A stretch of DNA of 8,518 nucleotides from FW021-bin31 sp964467635. Its GTDB lineage: Bacteria > Bacteroidota > Bacteroidia > Chitinophagales > Chitinophagaceae. The notes under the pieces are model-generated. The model was not told the DNA's origin. It worked only from the letters and a program-made list of their open reading frames with translations, and did not search any database. Location: positions 1 to 8,518 of the forward strand of contig CAYXRN010000137.1 of the NCBI GenBank assembly GCA_964467635.1, given 5' to 3'. Of this stretch, positions 1 through 5,284 are shown one piece after another; the first letter of the stretch is position 1, and each line of letters begins with the position of its first letter. Both the position numbers and the translations under genes were made by a program.

Positions 1-54
1 GATAAAGCCGAAACCTCCTTTGAGTTTGAAAACAGGAAACCAAAAAGGAAATAA
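1..54 (+). CDS. C-terminal tail of an unidentified plus-strand gene (partial)
   Basis: Reading from base 1, 17 codons are open and end in TAA at 52-54. They encode a charged, basic tail (DKAETSFEFENRKPKRK). Lys/Arg-rich ends of this sort are common on DNA-handling proteins of mobile elements, but too little is present to name a family. The second plus-strand frame is also open to base 90, so the frame choice rests only on residue composition and the early stop. The 5' part lies outside the window. If real, it converges on the leftward ars operon, with the repeat and terminator region at 86-295 between them. Confidence 0.35.
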   Translation, partial: DKAETSFEFENRKPKRK

Positions 55-85
55 AATAAATGCTTTGTTTTTTGGACGGCATACA

Positions 86-266
86 GCGTGAGGGATAGAA
101 ACGACATCCTTTTGCGGTCCTCGCAGATCCGCAAAAGATATATCGGATAGGTACTGTCTTAAAATGCAAGAAAAATCTACAGATTTTTTTGCGTGAGTGA
201 TTGAAGTGGAAAGCCCACAGGAACGAGGACTTGTAGCGGAAAGCACGGTGCCGCTCGGCACACGCC
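86..266 (+). repeat. Composite intergenic repeat with two GCGTGAG blocks and hairpins
   Basis: Two blocks begin with the same 15-base motif, GCGTGAGNGATNGAA, at 86-100 and 191-205. After the first comes a 9-bp perfect stem, CTTTTGCGG (109-117) with CCGCAAAAG (129-137), 11-nt loop, followed by GATATATCGG. The loop edge GTCCTCG (117-123) is complementary to CGAGGAC (224-230) in the second block. Between the blocks is a short A/T hairpin (AAAAATC 171-177, GATTTTT 182-188). The second block ends in a GTGCC/GGCAC hairpin (248-261) and CACGCC. A related copy occurs at 4222-4333. I recall similar strings between genes in Bacteroidota genomes, but cannot search. No open frame supports a protein here. 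Together with the flanking terminator this accounts for the gene-free stretch 55-318. Confidence 0.55.
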
Positions 267-268
267 AT

Positions 269-295
269 AAAAAAAGCCATGCATAAAGCATGGCT
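269..295 (-). terminator. Rho-independent terminator of the ars operon
   Basis: An 8-bp perfect stem, AGCCATGC (275-282) with GCATGGCT (288-295), encloses a 5-nt loop. On the minus strand the stem is followed directly by seven T residues (269-275 read in reverse). It lies 24 bp past the ACR3 stop codon, in the correct orientation to end the arsenic transcript. Confidence 0.85.
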
Positions 296-318
296 CAAAT
301 AATTCAAGTATAATATTT

Positions 319-1365
319 TTATATAGCAGATTTTGGACTGAAATATCTTTTCCTGAACCAAAACGCGAGATTGACTAATGCAATCAAAGCAGGGACTTCA
401 ACCAACGGTCCAATAACGCCAACAAAAGCCTGACCGCTGTTAATTCCAAAGACACCGATTGCCACAGCAATTGCCAGTTCAAAATTATTTCCAGCAGCAG
501 TAAAAGCTATAGCTGTACTCTGTGAATAATCTGCACCTGCCTTTTTACCAGCGATGAAACTGACAGCAAACATCAGGGCAAAGTAGATGACCAAGGGAAC
601 AGCGATCCGAAGTACATCGAAAGGAAGCTGCAGTATCATTTCGCCCTTAAGGCTGAACATAATGATAATGGTAAACAGGAGTGCAATCAGGGTGATCGGA
701 GAAATAAAGGGAATGAAACGGTTCTGAAACCATCCTTCACTTTTTAAAGCAATCAATCCATATCTGCTAATGACACCAGCGAGAAAAGGAATACCCAGGT
801 AAATACCTACGCTTTTAGCAATTTCAGCGATAGAGATATCTACTGAAAGTCCTTCGATACCAAAAATCGGAGGAAGAACTGTGATAAAAAGATAAGCATA
901 AAGACTATACAAGAGAACCTGGAAGATACTGTTGAGTGCGATAAGTCCTGCTGCGTATTCCCTGTTTCCCTCAGCCAGCTCATTCCATACAACAACCATT
1001 GCAATGCACCTGGCAAGACCGATGAGTATCAAACCCGTCATATATTCCGGGTAGCCATTTAAGAAAAGGATAGCCAGTACAAACATTAATATCGGACCGA
1101 TCACCCAATTCAGTAGCAGAGAAGTTCCCAGAACCGTTACGTTACGAAAAACCTTGCCGATCTGTTCGTAGCGGACCTTAGCCAAAGGTGGATACATCAT
1201 CAGAATCAGCCCAATCGCCAAAGGGACATTTGTTGTTCCACTGTTGAAGCTGTTGATCCAATGGGTAGACGAAGGAAAGAATTTTCCCAAAGCAATACCC
1301 AGTGCCATCGCAAGAAAGATCCAAAATGTAAGATAACGATCAAGGAATTTTAATTTTGACTTCAT
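319..1365 (-). CDS. acr3: ACR3-family arsenite efflux permease
   Basis: Inner-membrane carrier that exports As(III), the last step of detoxification. The 348 residues match the usual length of bacterial ACR3 proteins and form about ten hydrophobic helices. Family landmarks are visible: the Cys of G-L-A-R-C-I-A-M-V-V-V-W-N (Cys120), the conserved membrane Cys of ACR3 transporters; the A-A-G-N-N-F-E-L-A-I-A motif with Glu296; and G-P-L-V-E-V-P (319-325) near the C terminus. These separate it from the unrelated ArsB antiporter family, although the gene is often labelled arsB. It is the last gene of the operon, 3 bp after the arsenate reductase stop, so the two are probably translationally coupled. 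The terminator at 269-295 follows. Expression should follow the ArsR-controlled promoters upstream. Confidence 0.95.
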   Translation of the reverse strand: MKSKLKFLDRYLTFWIFLAMALGIALGKFFPSSTHWINSFNSGTTNVPLAIGLILMMYPPLAKVRYEQIGKVFRNVTVLGTSLLLNWVIGPILMFVLAILFLNGYPEYMTGLILIGLARCIAMVVVWNELAEGNREYAAGLIALNSIFQVLLYSLYAYLFITVLPPIFGIEGLSVDISIAEIAKSVGIYLGIPFLAGVISRYGLIALKSEGWFQNRFIPFISPITLIALLFTIIIMFSLKGEMILQLPFDVLRIAVPLVIYFALMFAVSFIAGKKAGADYSQSTAIAFTAAGNNFELAIAVAIGVFGINSGQAFVGVIGPLVEVPALIALVNLAFWFRKRYFSPKSAI

Positions 1366-1368
1366 CTA

Positions 1369-1986
1369 CTAAAGTTTTATAGTGGAAAAAACATAAAACA
1401 TCTCTGTTGCGATTTGTAAACTTCGGCTTGCATATACCTCGTTTTGTTGCGGGCTTCCATCGGAGCTTTTAGGGTCTTCAAAAGTCACCGGTATACGTTT
1501 TTCAGCACCAGCAATAAAAGGGCAACCATCATCAGCCTGGGAGCAGGTCATGATTGCCGCAAAGTTCGATGCCGGGTTAAATGTACTGTCGTACTTCTTG
1601 GAAAAACCTATAATAGGTTCCGCATTGTCACCTGCCTTTATCGCATAAACCGGATTGCCGCCTTCTGAAATTTTAAAAATTTTATAGCCTTGTGCCGTTA
1701 ATGTCTCTGCAACTTTCGGAAATAGGGCTGTTTCATCTGTACCACCGGAATAACAGGCTACATCAGGTGTTTTAAAGAACAATGCGGCAGTCTGTGCCCA
1801 TACCTGCGATAAATGGCTACGGCGTGAATTGTGCGTACAGATAAAATTCAAATTAACCTGTTGTGCTGTATCGACTTTTTTCTGTATAAAATCAATCAAT
1901 GGAAACAATAAGGTTTTGCGTTCTTCACTAACCAGCCGTTCCCAATCAAGAAGGCCGATGGTATCTGATAATGTAGGATAGATCAT
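1369..1986 (-). CDS. arsC: Thioredoxin-type arsenate reductase (LMW protein-tyrosine-phosphatase fold)
   Basis: Cytoplasmic enzyme that reduces As(V) to As(III) for export by ACR3. With the start chosen here (M-I-Y-P-T-L) it has 205 residues. The P-loop C-T-H-N-S-R-R-S (CX5R, Cys50) is the nucleophile motif. The shuttle pair lies in T-C-S-Q-A-D-D-G-C-P (Cys148 and Cys155), matching the three-Cys relay of the pI258 ArsC class, and F-E-D-P (Asp171) matches its conserved acid. The protein is longer than classical ArsC (about 130 residues), with an added N-terminal helical stretch, as I recall for Bacteroidota homologues. The frame is open back to an ATG at 2031, but that start would overlap the preceding gene by 31 bp. 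The ATG at 1986 leaves a 14-bp gap and is preferred. Confidence 0.9.
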   Translation of the reverse strand: MIYPTLSDTIGLLDWERLVSEERKTLLFPLIDFIQKKVDTAQQVNLNFICTHNSRRSHLSQVWAQTAALFFKTPDVACYSGGTDETALFPKVAETLTAQGYKIFKISEGGNPVYAIKAGDNAEPIIGFSKKYDSTFNPASNFAAIMTCSQADDGCPFIAGAEKRIPVTFEDPKSSDGSPQQNEVYASRSLQIATEMFYVFSTIKL

Positions 1987-2000
1987 AATAAATTTATTGG

Positions 2001-2474
2001 TTAACAGCATCCCGAACCAGGAGTGCAGCATGATGATTGATTAACCGGTAGATCCGCTAGATTCTTCTTTTGTTTTTCAGCAGGAATACCACACGCGTCC
2101 TGGGCAAGACATGCTGTGGTTAACGACTTTAAAACAAAGGTCTTTCCATTAAAATCCAGACCATATTTGCCAATGGTATCGCTCTGATATTCCACTTCGA
2201 TCTCTGCATCTTCTATGCCCAGTTTGTCCTCTGAAAGAGTAATAATATGCAGCAGTTTCCCGGGTTTCAAACGATGCTCATAATCATCTGCATTCCAAAG
2301 TTGAAAGTTCACTACTTTTTCTTTACGGATCACGCCGCCGCAGTCTATAAAATTTTTCGTGATCTGGCCCACTTCCGTCACGTGGAAGTGTTCGGGAACA
2401 AATGTTCCATTCTCCAATTGAAATTCCACATTTTCCAATGTTGGCAGGATTGCTTTGATTTCTGATAGTTTCAT
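2001..2474 (-). CDS. DUF6428-type ars-operon protein with Cys-rich tail
   Basis: A 157-residue soluble protein that I recognise as the small uncharacterised protein commonly sitting between arsR and arsC in Bacteroidota arsenic operons (DUF6428, by recollection). It has no signal peptide and no membrane segment. Visible features are an N-terminal stretch with P-E-H-F-H-V-T-E-V-G (27-36), an F-I-D-C-G-G segment (42-47), and a C-terminal S-S-C-C-T-P-G-S-G-C-C in which two Cys pairs (149/150 and 156/157) could bind As(III) or another soft metal. The central Cys residues in T-A-C-L-A-Q-D-A-C-G (about 121-128) add further thiols. It follows arsR by 67 bp, which hold a second ArsR operator, and precedes arsC by 14 bp. 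Its role is unknown; delivery or sequestration of As(III) is inference. Confidence 0.8.
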   Translation of the reverse strand: MKLSEIKAILPTLENVEFQLENGTFVPEHFHVTEVGQITKNFIDCGGVIRKEKVVNFQLWNADDYEHRLKPGKLLHIITLSEDKLGIEDAEIEVEYQSDTIGKYGLDFNGKTFVLKSLTTACLAQDACGIPAEKQKKNLADLPVNQSSCCTPGSGCC

Positions 2475-2496
2475 TTTACTGAATTTAAATTGTTAG

Positions 2497-2523
2497 AATT
2501 ATATATTGCAATATTACGATGAT
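2497..2523 (-). promoter_or_regulatory. Second ArsR operator and internal promoter
   Basis: Bases 2497-2520 repeat the operator upstream of arsR (2880-2903) with a single difference in 24 positions. The core GCAATATTACGAT is identical. On the minus strand it contains TAATATTG (2516-2509), the same -7-like box as in the arsR promoter. A T-run at about 2531-2538 lies near the -33 position, but no clean TTTG is seen. It sits in the 67-bp gap between arsR and the DUF6428 gene, so the three resistance genes probably have their own ArsR-controlled start. Confidence 0.7.
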
Positions 2524-2541
2524 AATGATTAAAAAAAAGCG

Positions 2542-2874
2542 CTAGGAACAGCAGCTGTTTACTTTTACATCCTGATTAAAGAATCCGTTGAAATCCGCCT
2601 GAATCTTTTTCCATACTTTCTCATCAATACAGTAGCAAACTGATTTTCCTTCAATAGTCCCCTGTATAATACCAGTACTTTTGAGTTCTTTTAAATGTTG
2701 TGAAATCGTTGCCTGCGCTAGTCCGAGTTCTTCAACCAAATCATTGCAGATACAAGCTTTCTTATCAATAATGTACTGAAGTATGGCAATACGTGCCGGA
2801 TGGCCTAAGACCTTAAAAGCCGTTGCCAGTTTATTGTGCTTGTCCGCAAAAATTTCTGTTTTTGTAAGTCCCAT
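2542..2874 (-). CDS. arsR: ArsR-family As(III)-responsive repressor
   Basis: Winged-helix repressor of 110 residues that should bind the operators at 2886-2905 and 2503-2523 and release them on binding As(III). The HTH lies around residues 43-70 (C-N-D-L-V-E-E-L-G-L-A-Q-A-T-I-S-Q-H-L-K-E-L), with the family's V-L-G-H-P-A-R-I-A-I-L helix before it (22-32). Candidate sensor thiols are Cys41 and Cys43 in A-C-I-C-N-D, at the place of the C-x-C site of E. coli-type ArsR. Cys80/Cys82 in the wing (V-C-Y-C) and a Cys-Cys near the C terminus (108/109) are further candidates. It is the first gene of the operon and is autoregulated. The Cys-Cys tail resembles that of the next gene product. Confidence 0.93.
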   Translation of the reverse strand: MGLTKTEIFADKHNKLATAFKVLGHPARIAILQYIIDKKACICNDLVEELGLAQATISQHLKELKSTGIIQGTIEGKSVCYCIDEKVWKKIQADFNGFFNQDVKVNSCCS

Positions 2875-2885
2875 GTTTTAATTAT

Positions 2886-2923
2886 ATATCGCAATATTAC
2901 GATATTACAACTTATTATCCAAA
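2886..2923 (-). promoter_or_regulatory. arsR promoter overlapped by ArsR operator
   Basis: A 20-bp near-perfect palindrome, ATATCGCAATATTACGATAT (2886-2905), has 9 of 10 matching half-site positions. On the minus strand it covers TAATATTG (2899-2892), one base from the Bacteroidota -7 consensus TAnnTTTG. A TTTG (2923-2920) lies exactly 20 bp upstream as the -33 box. A repressor bound to the palindrome would block the -7 box directly. The ArsR start codon follows at 2874. Confidence 0.75.
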
Positions 2924-2972
2924 TAAAAACTGAAAAATTAGTTTGTGATTGATCTCAAATGAGTTGAACAGA

Positions 2973-3983
2973 CTATTTCAGATCAAATTGTGCATCATAA
3001 GGAATATCTTTTTTCCATAAGAAATACATCATTGAAAGTAGCTTTTTTTGAACTGCTACATAAGCTTTCATTTTGACCTTTGTTCGTTCATAAACTCGTA
3101 AGAATAAATTGTAAAACTGTGGCTGGTCATGCCGGACTGCACAAAGAGCTGGCATGTGAAGCACACGGCGTATCCTTGAATTACCCTTCTTAGATATCTT
3201 AGTCCTACCGACGTGAGCACCCGACTGATTTTCAATTACATCATAGCCAGCATAGTTTATCAGCGCTCCAACTTTTTTAAAGAGAGTAAATCCGTTTGTT
3301 TCAGCTATGATTACCGCAAATGATAAAGTGCTTAGTCCTTTGATGCGTGTAATATTTGCATGTTGCTTCTTTAAGAGCTGATCCCCTGTAATAATCTCAG
3401 CAATAACCTTTTCCAGTTCCTTAATTTGTTTGTCAATCATTTTCAATGTTGCCTTTAATTGTTTTGTGACAATGGAATTCTGAAACTGGCTATGTTCTAT
3501 TGCATGTAATTGATTATTGGTAACCGTTCGAACTTCATTCAGCGCCTGATGCCGCCTGGTACAGTCTCTGAGTAACAAAAGATTTTTGCTGGGTGGTGTC
3601 CATACTTCAAGCTTTCTTTCTGCGCCTATCATGGCTAGCCCTTTTGCATCAATACTGTCATTTTTGGATTTGGAACCAATTGCTTTTAGCCAACTTTTGG
3701 CCTTATTAGGTAAAAGAATAGATACTGTTTTTCCTTCAGAATAGAGGAACCAGGCTATCTGCTCATGATACACACCTGTAGCCTCCATAACATAGTTAAT
3801 CGGAAGTTGTTCAGGAGTATGCTGCTGCACCCAGGAGAGCAGTTTAACAAATCCAGTTTTTGTGTTCAGGAATTTGTGTGTGGCTTTAACCTTTACATCC
3901 TGCAGCTCATTGATTACGGACAAACAGCAGACAATCTCTTTCATGGAAACATCCACACCTACAGTGTACTTTAAATTTCTCAT
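2973..3983 (-). CDS. IS110-family DEDD recombinase/transposase
   Basis: A 336-residue transposase, full length for the family. The N-terminal RuvC-like DEDD domain shows Asp11 (G-V-D-V-S-M), Glu67 (M-E-A-T-G), Asp109 and Asp112 (K-N-D-S-I-D-A-K-G-L-A). A helical, coiled-coil-like linker follows at about 150-200. The C-terminal Transposase_20 domain starts at I-K-G-L-S-T-L-S-F-A and includes G-Y-D-V-I-E-N-Q-S-G (Ser254, likely the catalytic serine), then I-S-K-K-G-N-S-R-I-R-R-V-L. All expected catalytic residues are present, so it is probably active. IS110 recombinases act with a structured bridge RNA that pairs with donor and target DNA; a candidate lies at 4092-4257 on the same strand. The start ATG at 3983 follows an AT-rich leader without a clear Shine-Dalgarno sequence. 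Confidence 0.95.
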   Translation of the reverse strand: MRNLKYTVGVDVSMKEIVCCLSVINELQDVKVKATHKFLNTKTGFVKLLSWVQQHTPEQLPINYVMEATGVYHEQIAWFLYSEGKTVSILLPNKAKSWLKAIGSKSKNDSIDAKGLAMIGAERKLEVWTPPSKNLLLLRDCTRRHQALNEVRTVTNNQLHAIEHSQFQNSIVTKQLKATLKMIDKQIKELEKVIAEIITGDQLLKKQHANITRIKGLSTLSFAVIIAETNGFTLFKKVGALINYAGYDVIENQSGAHVGRTKISKKGNSRIRRVLHMPALCAVRHDQPQFYNLFLRVYERTKVKMKAYVAVQKKLLSMMYFLWKKDIPYDAQFDLK

Positions 3984-4091
3984 AATTAATTCTGTTTATA
4001 TCAGAAGCTCATCTCCCTGTCTTTGCTCATTAAATTGCTAATCAGGTACAAAACCTGTTAATCGGTACTGTTCAGACTTTAAGAAAAGCAA

Positions 4092-4257
4092 GAAAAGGAG
4101 GATCTGCCTATCTCGTCAACATCGTAAAAACGTGTTCTGCCCGGCCACGAATTACCTCCTTTCTCTGATTGTTTACAGGAGGTTACATACCTGACATCAT
4201 TTTGTTTTCTACGTGTTTCACCCGACCTGAATTTACCTCCTTTTGTTCTTGAACAAA
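4092..4257 (-). ncRNA. Candidate IS110 bridge RNA (two tandem guide-loop hairpins)
   Basis: Read on the transposase strand. A small 5' hairpin, TTTGTT/AACAAA (4257-4242), comes first. Stem-loop I follows: AGGAGGT (4241-4235) pairs with ACCTCCT (4183-4177) and encloses a 51-nt loop with an inner hairpin ACACGT (4216-4211) / ATGATGT (4200-4194) containing one unpaired A. Stem-loop II pairs AAAGGAGG (4162-4155) with CCTCCTTT (4101-4094) around an inner hairpin AACACGT (4136-4130) / ACGATGTT (4125-4118), with the unpaired A at the same place. The 5' halves of I and II match at 23 of 31 ungapped positions, 81 nt apart. A 5' hairpin, then a target loop, then a donor loop, all upstream of the transposase, is the known IS110-group bridge RNA plan. 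Which strands pair with DNA is inference. The rest of the gap (3984-4091) holds only a 5-bp hairpin (4043-4057) and the transposase leader. Confidence 0.6.
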
Positions 4258-4333
4258 GATATGAGCCCGACCCGTCTGCATTTTTTCGATAGCCTGGGCA
4301 TGGGGATAAAATGCAGACGGTGGCACGCCCAAA
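4222..4333. repeat. Second copy of the hairpin repeat, with 13-bp inverted repeat beside rteC
   Basis: A perfect 13-bp inverted repeat, CCGTCTGCATTTT (4272-4284) with AAAATGCAGACGG (4308-4320), encloses 23 nt. It is bracketed by AGCCCGACC (4264-4272) and GGCACGCCC (4322-4330), which echo AGCACGG and GGCACACGCC at the end of the repeat at 86-266. The left part, CCTTTTG-hairpin-CAAAGATAT (4239-4261), also echoes 108-141. The repeat ends against the rteC stop codon. There is no T-run, so it is not a classical terminator, though the stem could protect the 3' end of the rteC transcript. Its left edge overlaps the presumed IS end, and I cannot separate the two. Confidence 0.5.
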
Positions 4334-4335
4334 CC

Positions 4336-5163
4336 CTACTTTTCGTCCTGCTCGTCCATTCTCTTGATAAGTTCCTCTCGAAGCGCATCAAGGAATTTAG
4401 TACGGTTCATCTTCCGGTTTCTCAACTCCAAATAGGTCTGATAAAAATTACCCAAATCAATATCAAATGTGCTTTCAAAATATTGAGCGACTTCTCTTAT
4501 GTCGTTGTTCCCTTTGTCAAATACATCTTGATAGTGCAAAGCATAAATCAATTCTATCAACGCCACTTTGCTACCCGTCCATTTCAATTTTTTAAAGGCT
4601 TTCGGTTTGTCTTTTTGGAATTTGTTATACAACTGGTCTTCGATGTAAACCTGTATCAAATCGTTGGCTATTATCTTGGCGACCTTGTAATCATGCGAAG
4701 TGGAAAAGGACTGGTCAGACTGGAAATAATAAGTATCCAACCACAGCTTTATATCATGTTTGCCACGTACAAAAAAACTTTCGTCAAGAAAGGAATTGTT
4801 GCTACGGTAATACTTATAAAAATCGAGGTTGTTGTCAAAGAACCTTTTTAGTTTTTTCAACTCTCTATTGAGGTACTTTCTTATGGGCTTTGCACCATAA
4901 GGCTTCTTTGTCTCGATTTTGTAAATAGCATTGTAATAAATGAGTTTGGCAACAATGGTGGGTTTTTGATATTTAAAAAAGCGGATTTCTTCGTCAACAT
5001 TCTTAAACCCTTTTTTTAAGATACGCTCCTTTACTTCGGACAGGCATTCCAAAATCAGATGTATAACGGCTTCTATGCGTTGTATGGAGCAATCGGCTTC
5101 AATTTCCAATTCATTGATTGCCGTTTCCAGATTATGGAATATTTCTTTGAAATAATTATTCAT
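4336..5163 (-). CDS. rteC: RteC-family regulator of conjugative-element excision
   Basis: A 275-residue cytoplasmic protein recognised as RteC. In CTnDOT, RteC activates the excision operon (xis2c-xis2d-orf3-exc) and so commits the element to excision and transfer. Family landmarks are E-E-I-R-F-F-K-Y-Q-K-P (58-68) and the C-terminal segment from K-W-T-G-S-K-V-A-L-I-E-L-I-Y-A-L (194-209) through S-T-F-D-I-D-L-G-N-F-Y-Q-T-Y (231-244) to R-K-M-N-R-T-K-F-L-D-A-L (250-261), the putative DNA-binding part. It is longer than the CTnDOT protein (about 217 residues), as in many Flavobacteriia homologues. No rteA/rteB two-component genes and no tetQ lie beside it here, so its inducer is unclear. Its target operon is not in the window. 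The ATG at 5163 follows an AT-rich leader, and no convincing -7/-33 pair was found. Confidence 0.88.
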   Translation of the reverse strand: MNNYFKEIFHNLETAINELEIEADCSIQRIEAVIHLILECLSEVKERILKKGFKNVDEEIRFFKYQKPTIVAKLIYYNAIYKIETKKPYGAKPIRKYLNRELKKLKRFFDNNLDFYKYYRSNNSFLDESFFVRGKHDIKLWLDTYYFQSDQSFSTSHDYKVAKIIANDLIQVYIEDQLYNKFQKDKPKAFKKLKWTGSKVALIELIYALHYQDVFDKGNNDIREVAQYFESTFDIDLGNFYQTYLELRNRKMNRTKFLDALREELIKRMDEQDEK

Positions 5164-5238
5164 ATTTTGTTAATTATTGTTTGTTCTATTTAATAGATAA
5201 AAATTCTAACTAATGAATTACAAGCAATTCATACACAG

Positions 5239-5272
5239 AAAAAATCAAGACGGAATTAATCCGTCTTGATTT
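5239..5272 (-). terminator. Rho-independent terminator of the mef-mph unit
   Basis: A 13-bp perfect stem (5242-5254 with 5260-5272; core TCAAGACGGA / TCCGTCTTGA) and a 5-nt ATTAA loop. On the minus strand the transcript ends in a run of six T residues (5244-5239). It starts 12 bp past the mph stop codon and closes the macrolide-resistance transcript before rteC. Confidence 0.88.
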
Positions 5273-5284
5273 GTGAAAAAATAA

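Larger units (their letters stand above)
2973..4262 (-). mobile_element. IS110-family insertion element (approximate limits)
   Basis: The element contains one intact transposase gene and a long non-coding end upstream of it, the layout of the IS110 group rather than the IS1111 group (long end downstream). Members lack proper terminal inverted repeats and make no target duplication, so the ends cannot be read from repeats. The transposase-upstream end probably lies between about 4241 and 4262, where the flanking repeat appears interrupted (GTCGGGCT then CATATCTTTG on the minus strand). The other end lies somewhere in 2925-2972, before the arsR promoter. The insertion is upstream of the arsR promoter and leaves the ars operon intact. 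Confidence 0.6.

Noticed and set aside
86..266. CRISPR array or tRNA gene in the repeat-rich left region
   Set aside because: There are only two copies of the 15-base motif, with unrelated hairpins between them and no regular spacer pattern, and no cloverleaf or anticodon arm could be drawn.
1987..2031. Upstream in-frame ATG codons extending ArsC by 15 residues
   Set aside because: The extension overlaps the preceding gene by 31 bp and adds residues outside the family fold; the ATG at 1986 gives normal 14-bp operon spacing.
2886..2905. Possible terminal repeat or attachment site of the IS
   Set aside because: The palindrome recurs before the second ars gene and overlays a promoter, so it is an ArsR operator rather than an IS end.
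4254..4261. TATCTTTG on the minus strand as promoter for the candidate bridge RNA
   Set aside because: It matches the -7 consensus, but no -33 TTTG lies 19-21 bp upstream and a start there would cut the 5' hairpin; kept only as a possibility.
4243..4851. 202-codon plus-strand open frame opposite rteC
   Set aside because: It is antisense to a well-recognised gene, has a Val/Ile/Phe-rich composition typical of antisense frames, and no recognisable domain.
5214..5229. GAATT-N6-AATTC inverted repeat upstream of rteC as an operator
   Set aside because: The arms are only five AT-rich bases and no convincing promoter boxes accompany them.
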